Positions 44,172 through 54,288 of a stretch of 64,000 bases of DNA are shown here, in pieces; positions within the stretch are counted from its first letter, which is position 1, and each line of letters begins with the position of its first letter. The position numbers and the translations under genes were made by a program. The notes beneath the pieces are model-generated. The model saw only the letters and a program-made list of their open reading frames with translations. It did not search any database and was not told where the DNA came from. Source of the stretch: Acidithiobacillus sp. (GTDB lineage: Bacteria; Pseudomonadota; Gammaproteobacteria; Acidithiobacillales; Acidithiobacillaceae); contig NZ_DAHVHY010000004.1 in the NCBI RefSeq assembly GCF_027322205.1, positions 1-64,000 of the forward strand, written 5' to 3'.

Positions 44172-44782
44172 GTCATATCCTCTGGATGATTGCAGTTACG
44201 CAGCAGGTCGGCCGACAGGGTAAGAGCGGCAAAAGGAATGTCCTGGAACCAGCCTTGCGCTCGCCGCCCGCCGCCGTCCAGATAACGCTGTAGCTGGGGC
44301 AGCAGATCGCAGCGGCACAGGCAGATGACAGCGTGCCAATGCTTGGCGCTGCGCACTACCACGAGGTCATGTCCGCCTTTGGCCTGCCACATGCGGCGCA
44401 CGATATCCTGGGGTAAATAGGGACCGTCTACCGGGATGCTGGCTACCCAGGCTTGCGTCGCGGCATGCATTCCGGCGGCCAGGCCCATGAGCGGACCCTG
44501 AAAATCTGCCGTCAGATCAGAGACGACCGGATACCCCCATTGTGCATAACGCTCCAGATTGCGGTTGGCGCTGATGACGATGTCGGTACAATCCCCGTGC
44601 AGGATGGCGATGGCCCGCTCGATCAGGGGATTTCCCTGCCAGTTCAGCCAGCCTTTATCCGCACCACCCATGCGACGACCGGCGCCACCGGCCAGAATGA
44701 TTCCGGTGACCGGCAGCTGTTGTTGTGCGTTCCGCGCATTGGGTGTGTATATGGGTGCCGGGGTGCTGATGGACGGGTTCAC
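44168..44782 (-). CDS. mobA: Molybdenum cofactor guanylyltransferase MobA
   Basis: A 204-aa nucleotidyltransferase that adds GMP to molybdopterin. The signature LAGGAGRRMGGADKGWLNWQGNPLIERAI is intact, followed by SANRNLERYAQWGYPVVSDL and the metal-site IPVDGPYLPQDIV. The N-terminal 20 residues are low-complexity and the start may be further in. First gene of mobA-mobB-moeA, divergent from the unknown gene at 44856. Confidence 0.94.
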   Translation of the reverse strand: MNPSISTPAPIYTPNARNAQQQLPVTGIILAGGAGRRMGGADKGWLNWQGNPLIERAIAILHGDCTDIVISANRNLERYAQWGYPVVSDLTADFQGPLMGLAAGMHAATQAWVASIPVDGPYLPQDIVRRMWQAKGGHDLVVVRSAKHWHAVICLCRCDLLPQLQRYLDGGGRRAQGWFQDIPFAALTLSADLLRNCNHPEDMT

Positions 44783-44855
44783 GGGTGTCGTGCCTTGCTG
44801 GCAATGCCTATGCTATCCTTCCACAATTCTTTCCTGAGGAAAACCCGGAGCGGTT

Positions 44856-45413
44856 ATGTGGAATTGGTTGCGGGGCAAGATGGAGCCTGTCGCCCCGTCC
44901 AGCGGAGTCGTGATAGATGCGGGTATCCCGGCGCAGGATCGGGTGGCGGAGCTCCCCTTACCGGAGCCCCTTTTTGTTCTGCACTACAACGGATTCGGTC
45001 TGTTGCCGGAAAATCCCGAGCTGCGTCGGATTCTGCTGGAGACGGCGCGGGGTGGTGACTTCCTCCGGGACATGCCGCGCGTCAGCGCCCAGCAATTGGC
45101 GGCAAGGGCCGGATTGCAGGTGCGCTTTGGCGTGGATGCCGACACCGTGGTGCGTTTCTTTCGGGTGCTGCACGCCGAGATTACTCGGCGCATGTATGTG
45201 GAAGCCGCCCGGGAGCGCGAAGGCGCGGCGGGGCTGCGCCTGACTCTGCGTAAGCCGGAAACGGCCACCCCGGAAGACCAGGCCATCGTCAATGCCGATG
45301 CCCACGGCCTTGGTGCCGGGGTCTATCCCTTTACCCATATTCCCGAAAACCCCCATCCGGGGACGGAAAACCCTTTTATTATTCGCGTCGTGATGAAAAA
45401 GGATCTGGTATGA
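44856..45413 (+). CDS. Unrecognised protein, translationally coupled to leuB
   Basis: A 185-aa protein, no signal peptide or membrane helix. A Pro/Val-rich N-terminus is followed by [30 protein letters not shown], a mixed alpha/beta centre with many Arg residues ([32 protein letters not shown]), and an acidic-basic C-terminus [15 protein letters not shown] do not recognise the family. ATG 44856 has GAGG-containing purine stretches upstream. Its stop overlaps the leuB start (ATGA), so it is co-translated with a leucine-biosynthesis gene; it is neither LeuC nor LeuD. It reads as a real gene: its length and codon use match the neighbours. Confidence 0.8.
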   Translation: MWNWLRGKMEPVAPSSGVVIDAGIPAQDRVAELPLPEPLFVLHYNGFGLLPENPELRRILLETARGGDFLRDMPRVSAQQLAARAGLQVRFGVDADTVVRFFRVLHAEITRRMYVEAAREREGAAGLRLTLRKPETATPEDQAIVNADAHGLGAGVYPFTHIPENPHPGTENPFIIRVVMKKDLV

Positions 45414-46486
45414 AAAAAATAGCCATCTTCGCCGGTGACGGCATTGGTCCGGAAATCGTGGCGGCTGCCCGGCAAGTGTTGGATGCCGTGGATCAGGCCG
45501 CCTACCTGGGCCTGCGCTGTAGCGAAGGCCCAGTGGGCGGGGCCGCGCTGGACGCCAGCGATGATCCCTTGCCGGCAGCCTCTTTGCAGTTGGCCATGGA
45601 GGCGGATGCGGTCATTTTGGGCGCGGTGGGCGGCCCCCGCTGGGACGCGTATCCACCCGCCAAACGTCCGGAACAGGGACTGCTGCGCCTGCGCAAAGGC
45701 CTGGACCTCTATGCGAACCTGCGCCCAGCGCAGATTTTTCCGCAGTTGCTGGATGCTTCCCCGCTACGCCCGGAGCTGGTACGTGATGTCGATATCCTGG
45801 TGGTGCGCGAGCTGACCGGGGACATCTACTTCGGTCAGCCGCGCGGTCTGGAAGTGGTCGACGGCAAGCGCCGCGGCTTTAACACCATGGTCTATGACGA
45901 GGATGAAATCCGCCGTATCGCCCATGTGGCCTTCCGCGCCGCCCAGGGACGCCGTAGGCAGCTGTGCTCGGTGGACAAGGCCAACGTCCTGGAGGCCACG
46001 CGTCTGTGGCGCGAGGTGGTCACCGAAGTGGCGCGGGACTATCCCGATGTGCAGCTCAGCCACATGTATGTGGATAATGCCGCTATGCAACTGATCCGTG
46101 CCCCGGCACAGTTCGACGTGCTGCTGACCGGCAATATGTTCGGTGACATTCTTTCTGACGAAGCCAGTCAGTTGACCGGTTCTATCGGGATGCTGCCCTC
46201 GGCTTCACTGGGTGAAGGTCGGGCGATGTATGAACCTATTCATGGCTCGGCGCCGGACATAGCCGGGCAGGACAAGGCGAATCCCCTGGCCACGATTCTG
46301 TCGGTGGCGATGATGCTGCGGCATTCCCTCAACGCCGAACCCTGGGCGCAGCGAGTGGAAGCGGCGGTGCAGCGAGTGCTGGATCAGGGCTTGCGCACGG
46401 CGGATATTGCAGCGCCGGGGACGCCGGTAATTGGCACCAAAGCCATGGGTGCCGCGGTGGTCAACGCCCTGAACCTGAAGGATTGA
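45410..46486 (+). CDS. leuB: 3-isopropylmalate dehydrogenase
   Basis: A 358-aa NAD-dependent beta-decarboxylating dehydrogenase of leucine synthesis. Visible features are the start [54 protein letters not shown] and the metal-site [27 protein letters not shown]. The leuC and leuD genes are not in this stretch. Followed 7 nt later by asd. Confidence 0.97.
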   Translation: MKKIAIFAGDGIGPEIVAAARQVLDAVDQAAYLGLRCSEGPVGGAALDASDDPLPAASLQLAMEADAVILGAVGGPRWDAYPPAKRPEQGLLRLRKGLDLYANLRPAQIFPQLLDASPLRPELVRDVDILVVRELTGDIYFGQPRGLEVVDGKRRGFNTMVYDEDEIRRIAHVAFRAAQGRRRQLCSVDKANVLEATRLWREVVTEVARDYPDVQLSHMYVDNAAMQLIRAPAQFDVLLTGNMFGDILSDEASQLTGSIGMLPSASLGEGRAMYEPIHGSAPDIAGQDKANPLATILSVAMMLRHSLNAEPWAQRVEAAVQRVLDQGLRTADIAAPGTPVIGTKAMGAAVVNALNLKD

Positions 46487-46493
46487 TACGCAG

Positions 46494-47516
46494 ATGCAAA
46501 AATCACGATACAACGTGGCTATTCTGGGAGCTACCGGAGCTGTCGGTGAGGTCATGCTGCAGATTCTCGAGCAGCGGAAGTTTCCGGTGGATAAACTCTA
46601 TCTGCTGGCCAGCAGCCATTCGGCGGGTGGGCGCCTGCCCTTCACGGGCAAGCAGGTTCTGGTGCGAGATGCGGCGACTTTCGACTGGTCGCAAGCCGAT
46701 ATCGGGCTGTTTTCTGCCGGTGCCAAGGTCAGCGCAGAGTATGCTCCAAAGGCGGTGGCCGCGGGGTGTGTAGTCATCGACAACACCTCTCAGTTCCGCT
46801 ATGACGATGAAATCCCGTTGGTGGTGCCCGAAGTGAATCCGCAGCGGGTTGCCGATTACCGGCGCCACGGTATCATCGCCAACCCCAATTGTTCGACTAT
46901 CCAGATGCTGCTGGCGCTCAAGCCTATTGCCGATGCGGCAGGTATCGAGCGGGTGGTGGTGGCGACTTATCAGGCGGTCAGCGGTGCGGGCCGGCGGGCT
47001 ATTGAAGAACTGGGGCAGCAAACCCTGGCGATTTTCCGTCATGAAGAGGGCGTTGCCGAGGTGTTTTCCAAGCGGATCGCCTTCAACTGCCTACCGCAAA
47101 TAGATGTTTTTCAGGATAACGGCTACACCAAGGAAGAGATGAAGATGCTTTGGGAGACCCGTAAGATCCTGGAGATTTCGGACATTGCGCTGACTGCCAC
47201 TTGTGTGCGGGTACCCGTGTTTTACGGTCATTCCGAAGCGGTCAACATAGTAACCCGCGAGTTGATTACGCCAGAGACCGTCCGCACGTTGTTGGAAAAG
47301 GCACCAGGCGTCATTGTTGTCGATGATCGCAGCACTGCTGCCTGGCCCTCAGCGTTGGATGCGGCAGGGCAGGATGCCACCTATGTGGGTCGCATTCGCG
47401 GCGATTGTTCCCATGAACGTGGAATCAATTTCTGGGTAGTGGCTGACAATATTCGCAAAGGGGCGGCGCTGAACAGTGTACAGATTGCAGAGTTGCTGAT
47501 TCGCGACTATTTATAG
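46494..47516 (+). CDS. asd: Aspartate-semialdehyde dehydrogenase
   Basis: A 340-aa enzyme reducing aspartyl phosphate for lysine, threonine, methionine and peptidoglycan (DAP) synthesis. The NADP motif is LGATGAVGEVMLQIL and the catalytic cysteine is Cys133 in IIANPNCSTIQM; AVSGAGRRAIEEL follows. Last 60 residues have the expected GRIRGDCSHERGINFWVVADN. Standard length and position between leuB and fimV. Confidence 0.97.
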   Translation: MQKSRYNVAILGATGAVGEVMLQILEQRKFPVDKLYLLASSHSAGGRLPFTGKQVLVRDAATFDWSQADIGLFSAGAKVSAEYAPKAVAAGCVVIDNTSQFRYDDEIPLVVPEVNPQRVADYRRHGIIANPNCSTIQMLLALKPIADAAGIERVVVATYQAVSGAGRRAIEELGQQTLAIFRHEEGVAEVFSKRIAFNCLPQIDVFQDNGYTKEEMKMLWETRKILEISDIALTATCVRVPVFYGHSEAVNIVTRELITPETVRTLLEKAPGVIVVDDRSTAAWPSALDAAGQDATYVGRIRGDCSHERGINFWVVADNIRKGAALNSVQIAELLIRDYL

Positions 47517-47581
47517 AGACGTTATTGGCAACCATAAGCTTGCCGAACTGCGCTTCTGTTACCAAAATGAGGAAGATAATG

Positions 47582-49882
47582 ATGGACAAGAAGAACTGGT
47601 TGTGGGCCATGGCTGGCATGGGTCTCCTCTTGCCGGGTATGGCGCAGGCGCTGGGACTTGGCGAGTTGCAAGTGCTTTCGGCACCGGGAGAGCCTTTCCG
47701 TGCAGAAATTTCCATACAGTCGCTGAACCCGCAAAGTGAAGCTAGCCTCAGTGCCGGTCTGGCACCTGCCAGCGCCTTCGCAATGATCAATCTTCCCAAG
47801 GCGGGCGCACTGGATCACTGGCATTTTACGGTGCGAAGTGGTAACAGACCGTCTATATTGATCAGCAGTCCACTACCGCTGAACCAGCCTGCGCTGCATT
47901 TCCTGGTGCAGCTCGATTGGTCGGGTGGACAGATGGTACGCGAATACGCTGCATATAGTGCCGGGAATAGCTTGGCTCCCACGCTGCGATCAGTTGCACC
48001 TGTTCCTCCGTCTGGTACCTCGTCGGCATTTCCGACAATGTCGCAGCCCATCCGTCATGCAGCACCTGCACCTATTTATCATGGTTGGTCCAAGGTAAGT
48101 CGTTATGGTCCGGTGCCCGCCAATGGATCTCTGTTCCAGATTGCCCAATATATTACACGCAATAATGCGGTCACCCTCGACCAGGTCATGGCCGCTCTGG
48201 TGAAGGCTAACCCGCAAGCCTTCAAGGGTGGTAATCCTGCGTACCTCTATGCCGGGAGCATCCTGACGGTGCCTGGTCTGGCGCAGGTGCAGTCCGCTTC
48301 ACCGGCACAGGCCAGCGCTTGGTTGTCCGCCCAGCGTGCTGGGAGCGGCGTGCCTGTTGTCGCTACTACGCCTGCTGCGCCGACTGCAATACCTTCATCA
48401 GGTGCCGTTTCTGCATCGGTCGTATCAGCGGTAAAATCCGCTGGTAACGCGACGCATCTGGTGCTTTCCAGTGCGCCTGCGGCAGTGGTGACTGCTTCCG
48501 TAGCCAGCGTGGTGTCCGCTGCCAGCGCCGGTCAGTTGCAGGTGCCGATGCCGGTTGCTGTGCTTCGTGATGATAATCAAAAGTTGATGGCGGAGGTGGC
48601 CAGCCTGGGCCAGCGTCTGAGTGCAGAGGAGCGTCTGTTGGCCAGTCAGGGGGCACAACTCGCGACCCTTTCACGGACGGCGACAGGTAACAGCAGTCTT
48701 TTCAGTAATATTCCGTTGCTCATATCGTTAGGTGGCAATATTCTTCTGTTGATTTTGTTTCTCTGGATGCTGCGTCGTCAAAAAGAGGCGGAACGGCGTC
48801 AGCGCGAGATTTCGCAGCGGGTTTCTACTTTGAGTGCGGCACCTGCACCTAAGGGGGCGGGGTCCCAACCCCAGTCTCCCATGCCGGTGCTTAGTGCAGC
48901 GCCTCCTCTCGTTGTATCGCCGCCGTCGAATGTTCAGTCTACCGTGGTCGGCGTACCCGCACTCGATGCTCTGTCAGATCTTGCCCCATCTGCAGAGTAT
49001 CCGGAAAGTGCCAAAAATGCATACACGGGTGCCGAAGTCGATCCGCTTGAACAAGCCGATCTCTACCTGACCTACGGTAAGGCAGAACAAGCAGTCATCG
49101 TACTCAATGAAGCTCTCGAAGAGAATCCGCGGCGTAAGGAACTGTACGTCAAACTACTCGATATTTATGCCAACCTGGATCGCCATGAGGAGTATCTGGA
49201 CCTCGCTGAGCGCATGCGGGGGCGTTTCGGACCGCATAATGCTGCGTGGCAGGAAGTGGCTGCACAAGGGGTCCGGCTCTTTCCCGGTAATGCGCTCTTT
49301 GCCGCCTCCGCGGAGACGACGGCGACAGTTCCCGAGCCTGTTACTGAGATATCGTTGCCTGCTGAGCCCGTGGAAGAGTCCGCGGCACACGCTCCCTTGG
49401 ATATGCTGGATTTCCACTTTGACCATGCCCCTGTGGAGCCGACTGCAGCGGCAGAAGAAAGCGCATTCCCGCCGGAGGAAAAAGCCCGGCTTCTGCAAGA
49501 CATTGACGAGCAGTTCCGGTTGATGGATGAGATACACGGAACCAATGGGACGCTGGATATCGATTCAAAATCAGAAGAATCGTCTGCAGCGCGGGAATCT
49601 CCATCGGTCGCGCCCCTGTTCGGCTTGACCCGGCATGATGAGCCATCCACGCCCGCTCTGCCCGCTTCTAACGCCACACCAGCGGAATTTCCTGATACCG
49701 GGGAACCATCTGCTACCATGGATGTTGCGGATTGGGATGCAGTCGGCACCAAGCTCGACTTGGCCAAGGCCTATGTGGAAATGGGAGACAGCGAATCAGC
49801 GCGCGATCTGCTCGAAGAAGTGACTCAGGAAGGTAGCAGCGCTCAACAGGAAGAAGCCAGGCAGTTGCTGAAAAGTTTTTAA
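47582..49882 (+). CDS. fimV: FimV-family polar hub protein
   Basis: About 766 aa; ATG 47582 (MDKKNWLWAM), or 47579 one codon earlier, follows GAGGAAG. It has a signal peptide, the FimV N-terminal domain (LGLGELQVLSAPGEPFRAEISIQSL), a LysM-type peptidoglycan-binding part (QIAQYITRNNAVTLDQVMAALVKAN), an Ala/Ser/Val-rich linker, one membrane helix (IPLLISLGGNILLLILFLWML), TPR-like repeats and the acidic FimV C-terminal domain (KLDLAKAYVEMGDSESARDLLEEV). FimV organises type IV pili and polarity. It is shorter than Pseudomonas FimV, as in many relatives. Confidence 0.93.
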   Translation: MDKKNWLWAMAGMGLLLPGMAQALGLGELQVLSAPGEPFRAEISIQSLNPQSEASLSAGLAPASAFAMINLPKAGALDHWHFTVRSGNRPSILISSPLPLNQPALHFLVQLDWSGGQMVREYAAYSAGNSLAPTLRSVAPVPPSGTSSAFPTMSQPIRHAAPAPIYHGWSKVSRYGPVPANGSLFQIAQYITRNNAVTLDQVMAALVKANPQAFKGGNPAYLYAGSILTVPGLAQVQSASPAQASAWLSAQRAGSGVPVVATTPAAPTAIPSSGAVSASVVSAVKSAGNATHLVLSSAPAAVVTASVASVVSAASAGQLQVPMPVAVLRDDNQKLMAEVASLGQRLSAEERLLASQGAQLATLSRTATGNSSLFSNIPLLISLGGNILLLILFLWMLRRQKEAERRQREISQRVSTLSAAPAPKGAGSQPQSPMPVLSAAPPLVVSPPSNVQSTVVGVPALDALSDLAPSAEYPESAKNAYTGAEVDPLEQADLYLTYGKAEQAVIVLNEALEENPRRKELYVKLLDIYANLDRHEEYLDLAERMRGRFGPHNAAWQEVAAQGVRLFPGNALFAASAETTATVPEPVTEISLPAEPVEESAAHAPLDMLDFHFDHAPVEPTAAAEESAFPPEEKARLLQDIDEQFRLMDEIHGTNGTLDIDSKSEESSAARESPSVAPLFGLTRHDEPSTPALPASNATPAEFPDTGEPSATMDVADWDAVGTKLDLAKAYVEMGDSESARDLLEEVTQEGSSAQQEEARQLLKSF

Positions 49883-49888
49883 CCGGGT

Positions 49889-50710
49889 TTGGAAGTGGAA
49901 TTAGTCGTGCCAAGGCCCGGTACTCGCTGGGCCTTGGGGCTTGAATATGATGGCAATGGATTCTGTGGCTGGCAACGGCAGTTGAATCAGGAAAGCGTAC
50001 AAGGTGTTCTGGAAACAGCGCTGAGTCGCGTGGCCCAGTGTCCGGTCACCGTTATCGTCGCCGGGCGTACCGATACGGGGGTGCATGCCCTGTGTCAGGT
50101 GGTGCATTTTGACAGCCCGGTCGTGCGTCCCCCCGAGGCCTGGGTACGTGGCGCCAATACCTTCCTGCCCAAAGGGGTGGCTCTGCGTTGGGCCCGGATC
50201 GTCCCGGACCGTTTCCACGCCCGTTTTTCCGCCACGGCGCGGCGTTATCGGTATGTGATTCTCAATCGTCGTGAAAAATCCGCACTATGGCGGAATCACA
50301 CCGCCTGGATATATAGCCCTTTGGATGTGCAAGCCATGCAGGCAGCAGCGCAAACTCTGGTAGGTATCCATGATTTTTCCGCCTTTCGCGCCTCTGCCTG
50401 TCAGGCTAAAAGTCCCATACGGAATTTGTGTCAACTTCAGGTCACTCGCCGGGGCGATCTGATTGCCATTGATGCCGAGGCTAACGGTTTCCTGCATCAT
50501 ATGGTGCGTAATCTTGCGGGGGTGCTGATTGCCATTGGCAGAGGCGACCGACCCGTGGACTGGGCAGCGGAGGTGCTGGCCCGCCGCGATCGCTGCCAAG
50601 CTGGCGTTACGGCCCCGCCGAGCGGTCTCTATTTTGTAGCGCCGCGTTATCCTGCGGAGTTCGGGCTGCCGGTGGATGCGGTGGATGCCGGTTTCTTGAT
50701 GGGGGTGTAA
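49889..50710 (+). CDS. truA: tRNA pseudouridine(38-40) synthase TruA
   Basis: A 273-aa enzyme that makes pseudouridine at tRNA positions 38-40. The catalytic Asp is Asp62 in AGRTDTGVHALCQVVHF; LEYDGNGFCGWQRQLNQESVQGVLE and NGFLHHMVRNLAGVLIAIGRG complete the signature. The start is TTG 49889, 6 nt after fimV. The anticodon-loop targets include the 3' side of the intron-split tRNA-Ser. Confidence 0.96.
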   Translation: MEVELVVPRPGTRWALGLEYDGNGFCGWQRQLNQESVQGVLETALSRVAQCPVTVIVAGRTDTGVHALCQVVHFDSPVVRPPEAWVRGANTFLPKGVALRWARIVPDRFHARFSATARRYRYVILNRREKSALWRNHTAWIYSPLDVQAMQAAAQTLVGIHDFSAFRASACQAKSPIRNLCQLQVTRRGDLIAIDAEANGFLHHMVRNLAGVLIAIGRGDRPVDWAAEVLARRDRCQAGVTAPPSGLYFVAPRYPAEFGLPVDAVDAGFLMGV

Positions 50711-50770
50711 CGGGCGCGACCGAATGGCTGCACTCATGCTTTCTGCATGCCGCGGTGTTAGAATGTACCG

Positions 50771-51382
50771 ATGGTGCGTATCAAGATATGCGGTATCACA
50801 AATGCAGAGGACGCGCGCGCAGCGGCGGCCGTCGGTGCGGATGCCATCGGACTGGTGTTCTACCGTAAAAGTCCGCGGGCCTTGGATGCTGCGTGTACCC
50901 AGGAAATTCTCACGGCCTTGCCGCCCTTCATTACGCGCGTCGGCCTTTTTGTCAACGCGGATACTGCTGAAGTGGCAGCTACTCTGCAGTGGTGCCCTTT
51001 GGATGTCCTGCAATTTCATGGTGATGAATCGCCATCCTTCTGTCGCAATTTTGGCCGACCTTATATTAAGGTACTGCGGGTGACGGCAGCGCAAGATTTG
51101 CGACCAGTGGTGGATGCTTATCATGACGCGCAAGGGTTGCTGCTGGACTGTGCAGCGCCGGGAGTGTGGGGCGGATCGGGCCAGAGCTTCAACTGGTGGC
51201 AACTGCCGGATTTGGGTAAACCCTGGATTTTAGCCGGCGGTTTGAATGCCGGGAATGTTGCCGAAGCTATCGCTATCGCCCGGCCTTATGCGGTAGATGT
51301 GAGCAGCGGGGTGGAACTGTCGCCCGGACGCAAAGATCATGACAAAATGGCGCAGTTTGTCGCGCGGGTGCGCAGTATCTGA
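50771..51382 (+). CDS. trpF: Phosphoribosylanthranilate isomerase
   Basis: A 203-aa TIM barrel of tryptophan synthesis. [29 protein letters not shown] (catalytic Cys7) and the C-terminal phosphate site [16 protein letters not shown] ... AVDVSSGVE are intact. 10 nt before trpB; trpF-trpB-trpA-accD is a common order in proteobacteria. Confidence 0.97.
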   Translation: MVRIKICGITNAEDARAAAAVGADAIGLVFYRKSPRALDAACTQEILTALPPFITRVGLFVNADTAEVAATLQWCPLDVLQFHGDESPSFCRNFGRPYIKVLRVTAAQDLRPVVDAYHDAQGLLLDCAAPGVWGGSGQSFNWWQLPDLGKPWILAGGLNAGNVAEAIAIARPYAVDVSSGVELSPGRKDHDKMAQFVARVRSI

Positions 51383-51392
51383 GGGAGAGAAC

Positions 51393-52592
51393 ATGGGAAC
51401 TTATGCTTTGCCGGACGCATCCGGGCACTATGGTCCTTATGGCGGGCGTTTTGTTGCAGAAACCCTGATTCCGGCGTTGGAGGAACTGGAACATGCCTAC
51501 CAGGAGGCGCAACGGGATCCTGAGTTTCGTGCCGAGCTGCACAGTGAGTTGCGCCAGTTCGTCGGTCGTCCCAACCCGCTCTATCATGCGGAGCACGTCT
51601 CCAAGGAACTGGGTGGTGCGCAGATTTACCTCAAGCGGGAAGATCTCAACCACACCGGTGCGCACAAAATCAATAATGCCGTCGGTCAGGCCTTGCTCGC
51701 CCGGCGCATGGGCAAAAAACGGGTAATCGCCGAGACGGGCGCAGGACAGCATGGCGTCGCCACCGCGACGGTCGCGACTCGCTATGGCATGGAATGCCTA
51801 GTGTATATGGGCGAGGAGGATATCCAGCGCCAGTCCAGCAATGTGTTTCGCATGCGTTTGCTGGGTGCGCAGGTGACGGCGGTCAGCAGTGGTACCCGTA
51901 CCCTCAAAGACGCGCTCAACGAAGCTTTGCGTGATTGGGTAACCAATGTCGAAAGCACTTTTTATGTGATCGGAACGGCGGCGGGACCGCATCCTTATCC
52001 GGTCATGGTGCGGGACTTCCACCGGGTCATCGGCGACGAAGCGCGGGTCCAGTGCCTTGAACTGACGGGGCGACTCCCCGATTGCTTGATCGCCTGCGTG
52101 GGGGGAGGCAGTAATGCCATCGGCCTATTTTATCCTTTTATCGAAGATAAGGCGGTGCGGATGATCGGGGTCGAAGCGGGTGGTCTGGGTCTCAGCACTG
52201 GACAACACGCAGCCCCTCTGACCACCGGACGTCCAGGGGTGCTGCATGGTAACCGGACCTACCTGATGGAAGATGAGGACGGCCAGATACTGCCGACGCA
52301 CTCCATCTCGGCGGGGCTGGATTATCCGGGGGTGGGGCCTGAACATGCTTATCTGAAGGATAGCGGGCGGGCAGAATATGTGGCCGCTACCGATGCAGAA
52401 GCGCTGGCCGCCTTCCATCGCCTGTGCCGCACCGAGGGCATCATTCCGGCACTGGAAACCGCCCATGCACTGGCCCATGCCTTCCGTCTGGCGCCGACCA
52501 TGCGCTCTGATCAAACCATTATTGTTAACCTGTCCGGGCGAGGCGATAAGGATATTCACACCGTCGCCGCTCTTGAGGGTATTCATTTATGA
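51393..52592 (+). CDS. trpB: Tryptophan synthase beta chain
   Basis: ATG 51393 ([20 protein letters not shown]) gives 399 aa; the 18 extra residues of the listed ORF lie inside trpF. The PLP lysine is Lys92 in [19 protein letters not shown], and the glycine-rich phosphate site is [12 protein letters not shown]. Ends ATGA into trpA. Condenses indole and serine in the alpha2beta2 complex. Confidence 0.98.
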   Translation: MGTYALPDASGHYGPYGGRFVAETLIPALEELEHAYQEAQRDPEFRAELHSELRQFVGRPNPLYHAEHVSKELGGAQIYLKREDLNHTGAHKINNAVGQALLARRMGKKRVIAETGAGQHGVATATVATRYGMECLVYMGEEDIQRQSSNVFRMRLLGAQVTAVSSGTRTLKDALNEALRDWVTNVESTFYVIGTAAGPHPYPVMVRDFHRVIGDEARVQCLELTGRLPDCLIACVGGGSNAIGLFYPFIEDKAVRMIGVEAGGLGLSTGQHAAPLTTGRPGVLHGNRTYLMEDEDGQILPTHSISAGLDYPGVGPEHAYLKDSGRAEYVAATDAEALAAFHRLCRTEGIIPALETAHALAHAFRLAPTMRSDQTIIVNLSGRGDKDIHTVAALEGIHL

Positions 52593-53407
52593 GTCGTCTG
52601 GCCGGGCTGTTTGCTCAACTACAGAATGCGGGTCGTGCCGCCCTCATTCCTTTTATGACGGCGGGTGACCCCTCGCTGACCGCGACCGTGCCCCTGATGC
52701 ACGCGCTGGTCGCTGCCGGGGCCGATGCCATCGAACTGGGGATGCCCTTTTCCGACCCCATGGCCGATGGTCCCAGCATCCAGCGCGCCAGTGAGCGGGC
52801 GCTGGCGCGGGGAGTGAAGCTGCGTATGGTTCTGGAGTGGGTGCGCGAATTCCGCACGACCAACAGCTACACGCCCATCATCCTTATGGGGTATTTGAAT
52901 CCGGTGGAAGCCATGGGCATCACCCCGTTCGCTGAGGCCGCCGCGACGGCGGGGGTGGACGGGGTCATTTTGGTGGATCTGACCCCGGAGGAGGGGCGCG
53001 GCGAAGCCGTTGCCCTCCAGCAGTGCGGTATTGATCCCATTTTCCTGCTGGCGCCGACCAGCGGCCAGGAACGCATGGTGACTGTCCGCAGTATGGGCAG
53101 TGGCTTTGTGTATTATGTCTCTCTGCGCGGCATTACCGGCGCAGCCCAGGCGGACTGGGCAGCAGTGTTGCAACGGGTACAGAACCTGCGTCAGCAACTG
53201 GGCCTGCCTGTCGCCATCGGTTTTGGCATTCGTGATGCGGCGACGGTGGCGCAGGTGGCGGCCAGCGCCGACGCGGTGGTCGTAGGCAGTGCACTGGTCG
53301 ATCAACTGGCGGAATGTGCGACGGATCAGGAAGCCGTTGCGACGGCCATCCGCTTCATCAAGCCCCTGGCCCAGGCCGTGCGAACAACGGAAAGGAGAAG
53401 TGCATGA
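52589..53407 (+). CDS. trpA: Tryptophan synthase alpha chain
   Basis: A 272-aa TIM barrel that releases indole from indole-glycerol phosphate. Catalytic Glu49 ([12 protein letters not shown]) and Asp60 (MADGPSIQ) are in place, and the phosphate loop [25 protein letters not shown] is intact. Overlaps trpB and accD by 4 nt each (ATGA), so the three are translationally coupled. Confidence 0.98.
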   Translation: MSRLAGLFAQLQNAGRAALIPFMTAGDPSLTATVPLMHALVAAGADAIELGMPFSDPMADGPSIQRASERALARGVKLRMVLEWVREFRTTNSYTPIILMGYLNPVEAMGITPFAEAAATAGVDGVILVDLTPEEGRGEAVALQQCGIDPIFLLAPTSGQERMVTVRSMGSGFVYYVSLRGITGAAQADWAAVLQRVQNLRQQLGLPVAIGFGIRDAATVAQVAASADAVVVGSALVDQLAECATDQEAVATAIRFIKPLAQAVRTTERRSA

Positions 53408-54288
53408 GCTGGTTTGATCGGGTGCTGCCGCCCAAAATCAAAAAAGCGTCCATAGAGACCCCCAGTGCAACCGAAAATAAGCGCACCGTACCCGAGGGTC
53501 TGTGGTCCAAGTGCCCCACCTGTCAGGCGGTGCTCTATCGTACAGAGTTGGAGGAGAACCTGTTCGTCTGTCCCCATTGCGGACACCATCAGCGGATCAG
53601 TGCCCGGCAGCGTCTGGATTTCTTCCTTGATACGGAGCCCCGCCTGGAGATCGCGAAGGAATATGTTCCCGTGGATCCCCTGCGTTTCAAGGATCAGAAG
53701 CGCTATAAGGATCGTCTGCAGGAGGCCCAGGCCAAGTCCGGGGAGAAAGATGCCCTGGTGGTGATGCGCGGACTCCTCGAAGGGCGTCCGGTGGTAGTCG
53801 CCGCTTTTGTCTTTGAGTTTATGGGTGGCAGTATGGGCTCGGTGGTGGGTGCCCGTTTTGCCAAGGCGGCGGAGACAGCGCTGACGGAACGTTGTCCACT
53901 GGTCTGCTTCAGTGCCAGCGGTGGGGCCAGGATGCAGGAGGGGCTCTTTTCGCTGATGCAGATGGCCAAGACTTCCGCCGCCGTAGAGCGACTGGCCAAG
54001 GCAGGGGTGCCCTTCATCTCGGTGCTCACCGACCCGACTATGGGCGGCGTTTCTGCCAGTCTGGCCACCTTGGGGGATATCCTGATTGCGGAGCCCAAGG
54101 CACTGATCGGCTTCGCCGGACCACGGGTGATCGAGCAGACCATCCGTGAAAAGCTGCCGGAGGGTTTTCAGCGCTCAGAGTATTTGCTGGAGCACGGCGC
54201 CATTGACCAGATTGTCGATCGTCGCCAGATGCGCACGGTAGTGAGCGAGATGCTGGGGATGCTGACTCATGCCGAGAGTGCGCATTAA
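53404..54288 (+). CDS. accD: Acetyl-CoA carboxylase carboxyltransferase subunit beta
   Basis: A 294-aa subunit of the malonyl-CoA-forming enzyme. ATG 53404 ([16 protein letters not shown]) is preferred over the listed start. The N-terminal zinc ribbon has Cys37, Cys40, Cys56 and Cys59 (CPTC...CPHC), followed by the crotonase-like carboxyltransferase domain with [27 protein letters not shown]. Overlaps trpA and folC. Confidence 0.97.
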   Translation: MSWFDRVLPPKIKKASIETPSATENKRTVPEGLWSKCPTCQAVLYRTELEENLFVCPHCGHHQRISARQRLDFFLDTEPRLEIAKEYVPVDPLRFKDQKRYKDRLQEAQAKSGEKDALVVMRGLLEGRPVVVAAFVFEFMGGSMGSVVGARFAKAAETALTERCPLVCFSASGGARMQEGLFSLMQMAKTSAAVERLAKAGVPFISVLTDPTMGGVSASLATLGDILIAEPKALIGFAGPRVIEQTIREKLPEGFQRSEYLLEHGAIDQIVDRRQMRTVVSEMLGMLTHAESAH

